Part shown: piece after piece, positions 4,541 to 5,856 of the stretch | Numbering within the stretch: position 1 is the stretch's first letter | Layout: every line of letters begins with the position of its first letter | Source: SB21 sp964535295 | GTDB lineage: Bacteria > CLD3 > SB21 | Direction of reading: 5' to 3' | Assembly: GCA_964535295.1 (NCBI GenBank) | Contig: CAZHUW010000210.1 | Location: 1 to 5,856 of the forward strand | Length of the DNA: 5,856 nt | Position numbers and translations under genes: made by a program | Notes under the pieces: generated by a model | Told to the model about the DNA's origin: nothing | Databases searched by the model: none | Seen by the model: the letters and a program-made list of their open reading frames with translations, nothing else

Positions 4541-5854
4541 TCATTTTTTCTCGATCTCGATCCCGTGTTCCGTCACCCGTACATCGCCTTCGATGCTCGC
4601 ATGAATATGTGCCCCCATTTCACCTTCTTTCATTTCTGCGATGGTGTGGCCGTTCTTGACGCTGTCGCCGGTACTGACAATCGGTTCGGCCTTGGTCCCA
4701 ACATGCTGCTGCAACGGGATAGATACCGAGCGGACGTCATGGACAATACGATCCACATACGGTATGTGAATATCATATTCCGTTATGCCGAGCCGCTTCA
4801 CGAGCATCTTGAGCGGTGTACGGCGTCCCTCATACATGGGATGCGGCTGTATGTCCGTATTGCCGCTCCATTTGATACCTTCCGTTTTCATTACGCGTTT
4901 GCTCTGATCGCAGGCTTCTTTCGGGAAAAGGCTTTCCGGGCAGGCATATAACGTGCAGAGGCCGCAAGCACAACAAAGCGATGCAAATTGATTCCAATAG
5001 GCTTCGCCGGTCTTGGTGAATCCTAAACTTCGCATGACCTTGTGCGGTTGAATATCGTAACCTAAAATATATCTCGGACATAATTCCGTGCAGTAACTGC
5101 ATTGGTCGCATGCGGATTTCCCGATGCTGTGCATTGCCGGCTCCGGAAGGGATTTACGTCGGATCAATTTGTGTTCTTTCGGCAATACAACAAGGCCGGC
5201 ACAGGTTTTGGTAATGGTTTTATGCAGGTTGACTTCCAAGCTGCCCATCATTATGCCGCTTACAAATATGCCAAAGTCCGGGACTGTGCACCCGCCTGCG
5301 TATTCGAGGACGTCTTTGAATTTCATTCCGATCGGAACGATTCCAGTAAAAGGTTTTTTGACGGCGCCGGCAACGGTGATGAATTTTTCCGTAACCGGTT
5401 TTCCGTCCATCGCAAGGGAAACGTTATAAAAAGTTTCAACGTTATTGACCACAATGCCAACCTGCAGAGGAATGCCCTGCGGTGGAATAAGGCGCTTAGT
5501 GGTCTCGTAAACCAGTACGTATTCGTCGCCCGAAGGATAAAAATCACCCAAAAGATGGATACGTATACCGGGTTCCAGATGTTTTTTGATCGCGGCAATA
5601 GCGTCCTGGTTCTTTTCTTTTATTCCGATGATGCCTTGTTTAGCCCCGGTGGATTCCATCACATGTTTCAGACCCCGGACAACATGTTGCGGGTAGTTCA
5701 CCATCACTTCATAATCTTTATGAAGGAGCGGTTCGCATTCAGCTCCGTTGGCAATTACGGTATCTACTTTGGATCCGGCTTTAATGTGAGTCGGAAATCC
5801 TGCTCCGCCGGCGCCAACAACTCCGGCCTTTTTTATTTTTTCAACAACGGTCAT
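4541..5854 (-). CDS. pduS: PduS/RnfC-like BMC-associated iron-sulfur flavoprotein
   Basis: A 437-residue PduS-type protein (Salmonella PduS is about 450). The N-terminal RnfC/Nqo1-like nucleotide and flavin domain opens with AGVVGAGGAGFPTHIKAG (10-27) and ANGAECEPLLHKD (35-47). A soluble-ligand-binding beta-grasp part follows (about 155-205, TVAGAVKKPFTGIVPIG). Two ferredoxin-like clusters are then complete: C249-x2-C252-x2-C255-x3-C259 (ACDQCSYCTELCP) and C294-x2-C297-x2-C300-x4-C305 (CCACGLCTLYACP). The C-terminal 55 residues, including a GDSVKNGHTIAEMKEG turn and an HASIEGDV strand, resemble a lipoyl-like barrel-sandwich fold. PduS takes electrons from NADH and is known as a cobalamin reductase in propanediol BMCs, where it binds PduT; here no B12 enzyme is seen, so NAD+ regeneration or another acceptor is the inferred job. 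The start ATG (5852-5854) has only 2 visible bases before it, so a longer N-terminus cannot be strictly excluded, but the glycine-rich loop position suits this start. Confidence 0.93.
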   Translation of the reverse strand: MTVVEKIKKAGVVGAGGAGFPTHIKAGSKVDTVIANGAECEPLLHKDYEVMVNYPQHVVRGLKHVMESTGAKQGIIGIKEKNQDAIAAIKKHLEPGIRIHLLGDFYPSGDEYVLVYETTKRLIPPQGIPLQVGIVVNNVETFYNVSLAMDGKPVTEKFITVAGAVKKPFTGIVPIGMKFKDVLEYAGGCTVPDFGIFVSGIMMGSLEVNLHKTITKTCAGLVVLPKEHKLIRRKSLPEPAMHSIGKSACDQCSYCTELCPRYILGYDIQPHKVMRSLGFTKTGEAYWNQFASLCCACGLCTLYACPESLFPKEACDQSKRVMKTEGIKWSGNTDIQPHPMYEGRRTPLKMLVKRLGITEYDIHIPYVDRIVHDVRSVSIPLQQHVGTKAEPIVSTGDSVKNGHTIAEMKEGEMGAHIHASIEGDVRVTEHGIEIEKK

Positions 5855-5856
5855 AG

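Noticed and set aside
4271..4951. 226-codon open frame on the + strand
   Set aside because: It is antisense to the PduT-like and PduS-like genes, both of which are firmly identified; its translation shows no recognisable domain.
3956..5854. Ordinary propanediol (pdu) operon fragment
   Set aside because: Both genes have Pdu relatives, but these two families occur in several BMC types, and no diol dehydratase, reactivase or propionaldehyde enzyme is in the window; the neighbours are kynurenine-pathway genes.

Overview
The window holds seven genes: one truncated gene on the + strand at the left edge and six co-directional genes on the - strand. Two themes meet here. The left part is aerobic tryptophan/kynurenine catabolism: the C-terminal third of kynurenine 3-monooxygenase, a RidA-fold probable 2-aminomuconate deaminase, a probable 2-aminomuconate-6-semialdehyde dehydrogenase and an SDR. 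The right part is bacterial microcompartment (BMC) machinery: a PduT-like tandem-BMC-domain shell protein with the iron-sulfur cysteine, and a PduS/RnfC-like protein with two [4Fe-4S] motifs. A suppressor-of-fused (SUFU) domain protein sits in the middle of the catabolic genes.

Organism: the sequence suggests an environmental bacterium of the Bacteroidota/Chlorobiota/Ignavibacteriota/Calditrichota neighbourhood. The grounds are moderate GC, mostly weak or absent Shine-Dalgarno sequences, a heptameric tgacgat-type repeat in the 5' part of a gene, and possession of kmo. This is inference and phylum is not settled. A host with no BMC would be ruled out by the shell gene.

Layout: kmo (1-497, +) ends exactly where the leftward RidA gene ends (498), their stop codons forming TGATCA with no space between. 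Reading the - strand in its own direction (right to left) the order is pduS-like (5854-4541), 33 nt, pduT-like (4507-3956), 73 nt, SDR (3882-3094), 35 nt, SUFU (3058-2477), 3 nt, aldehyde dehydrogenase (2473-1028), 59 nt, RidA (968-498). All gaps are short and no convincing terminator is visible, so one transcript is plausible; the 73-nt gap is the likeliest place for an internal promoter. There is no gene-free stretch over 300 bases.

Working model (inference): kynurenine is hydroxylated by KMO; after kynureninase and 3-hydroxyanthranilate dioxygenase (not in the window) the unstable 2-aminomuconate semialdehyde is oxidised by the dehydrogenase and the aminomuconate is deaminated by the RidA protein. 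The lower meta-type pathway ends in pyruvate and acetaldehyde, a classical BMC aldehyde. A shell could retain the semialdehyde or acetaldehyde, and the PduS/PduT pair could carry electrons from NADH across it. A BMC tied to kynurenine breakdown is the most interesting hypothesis from this window; the rest of the shell genes, if present, should lie beyond 5856.
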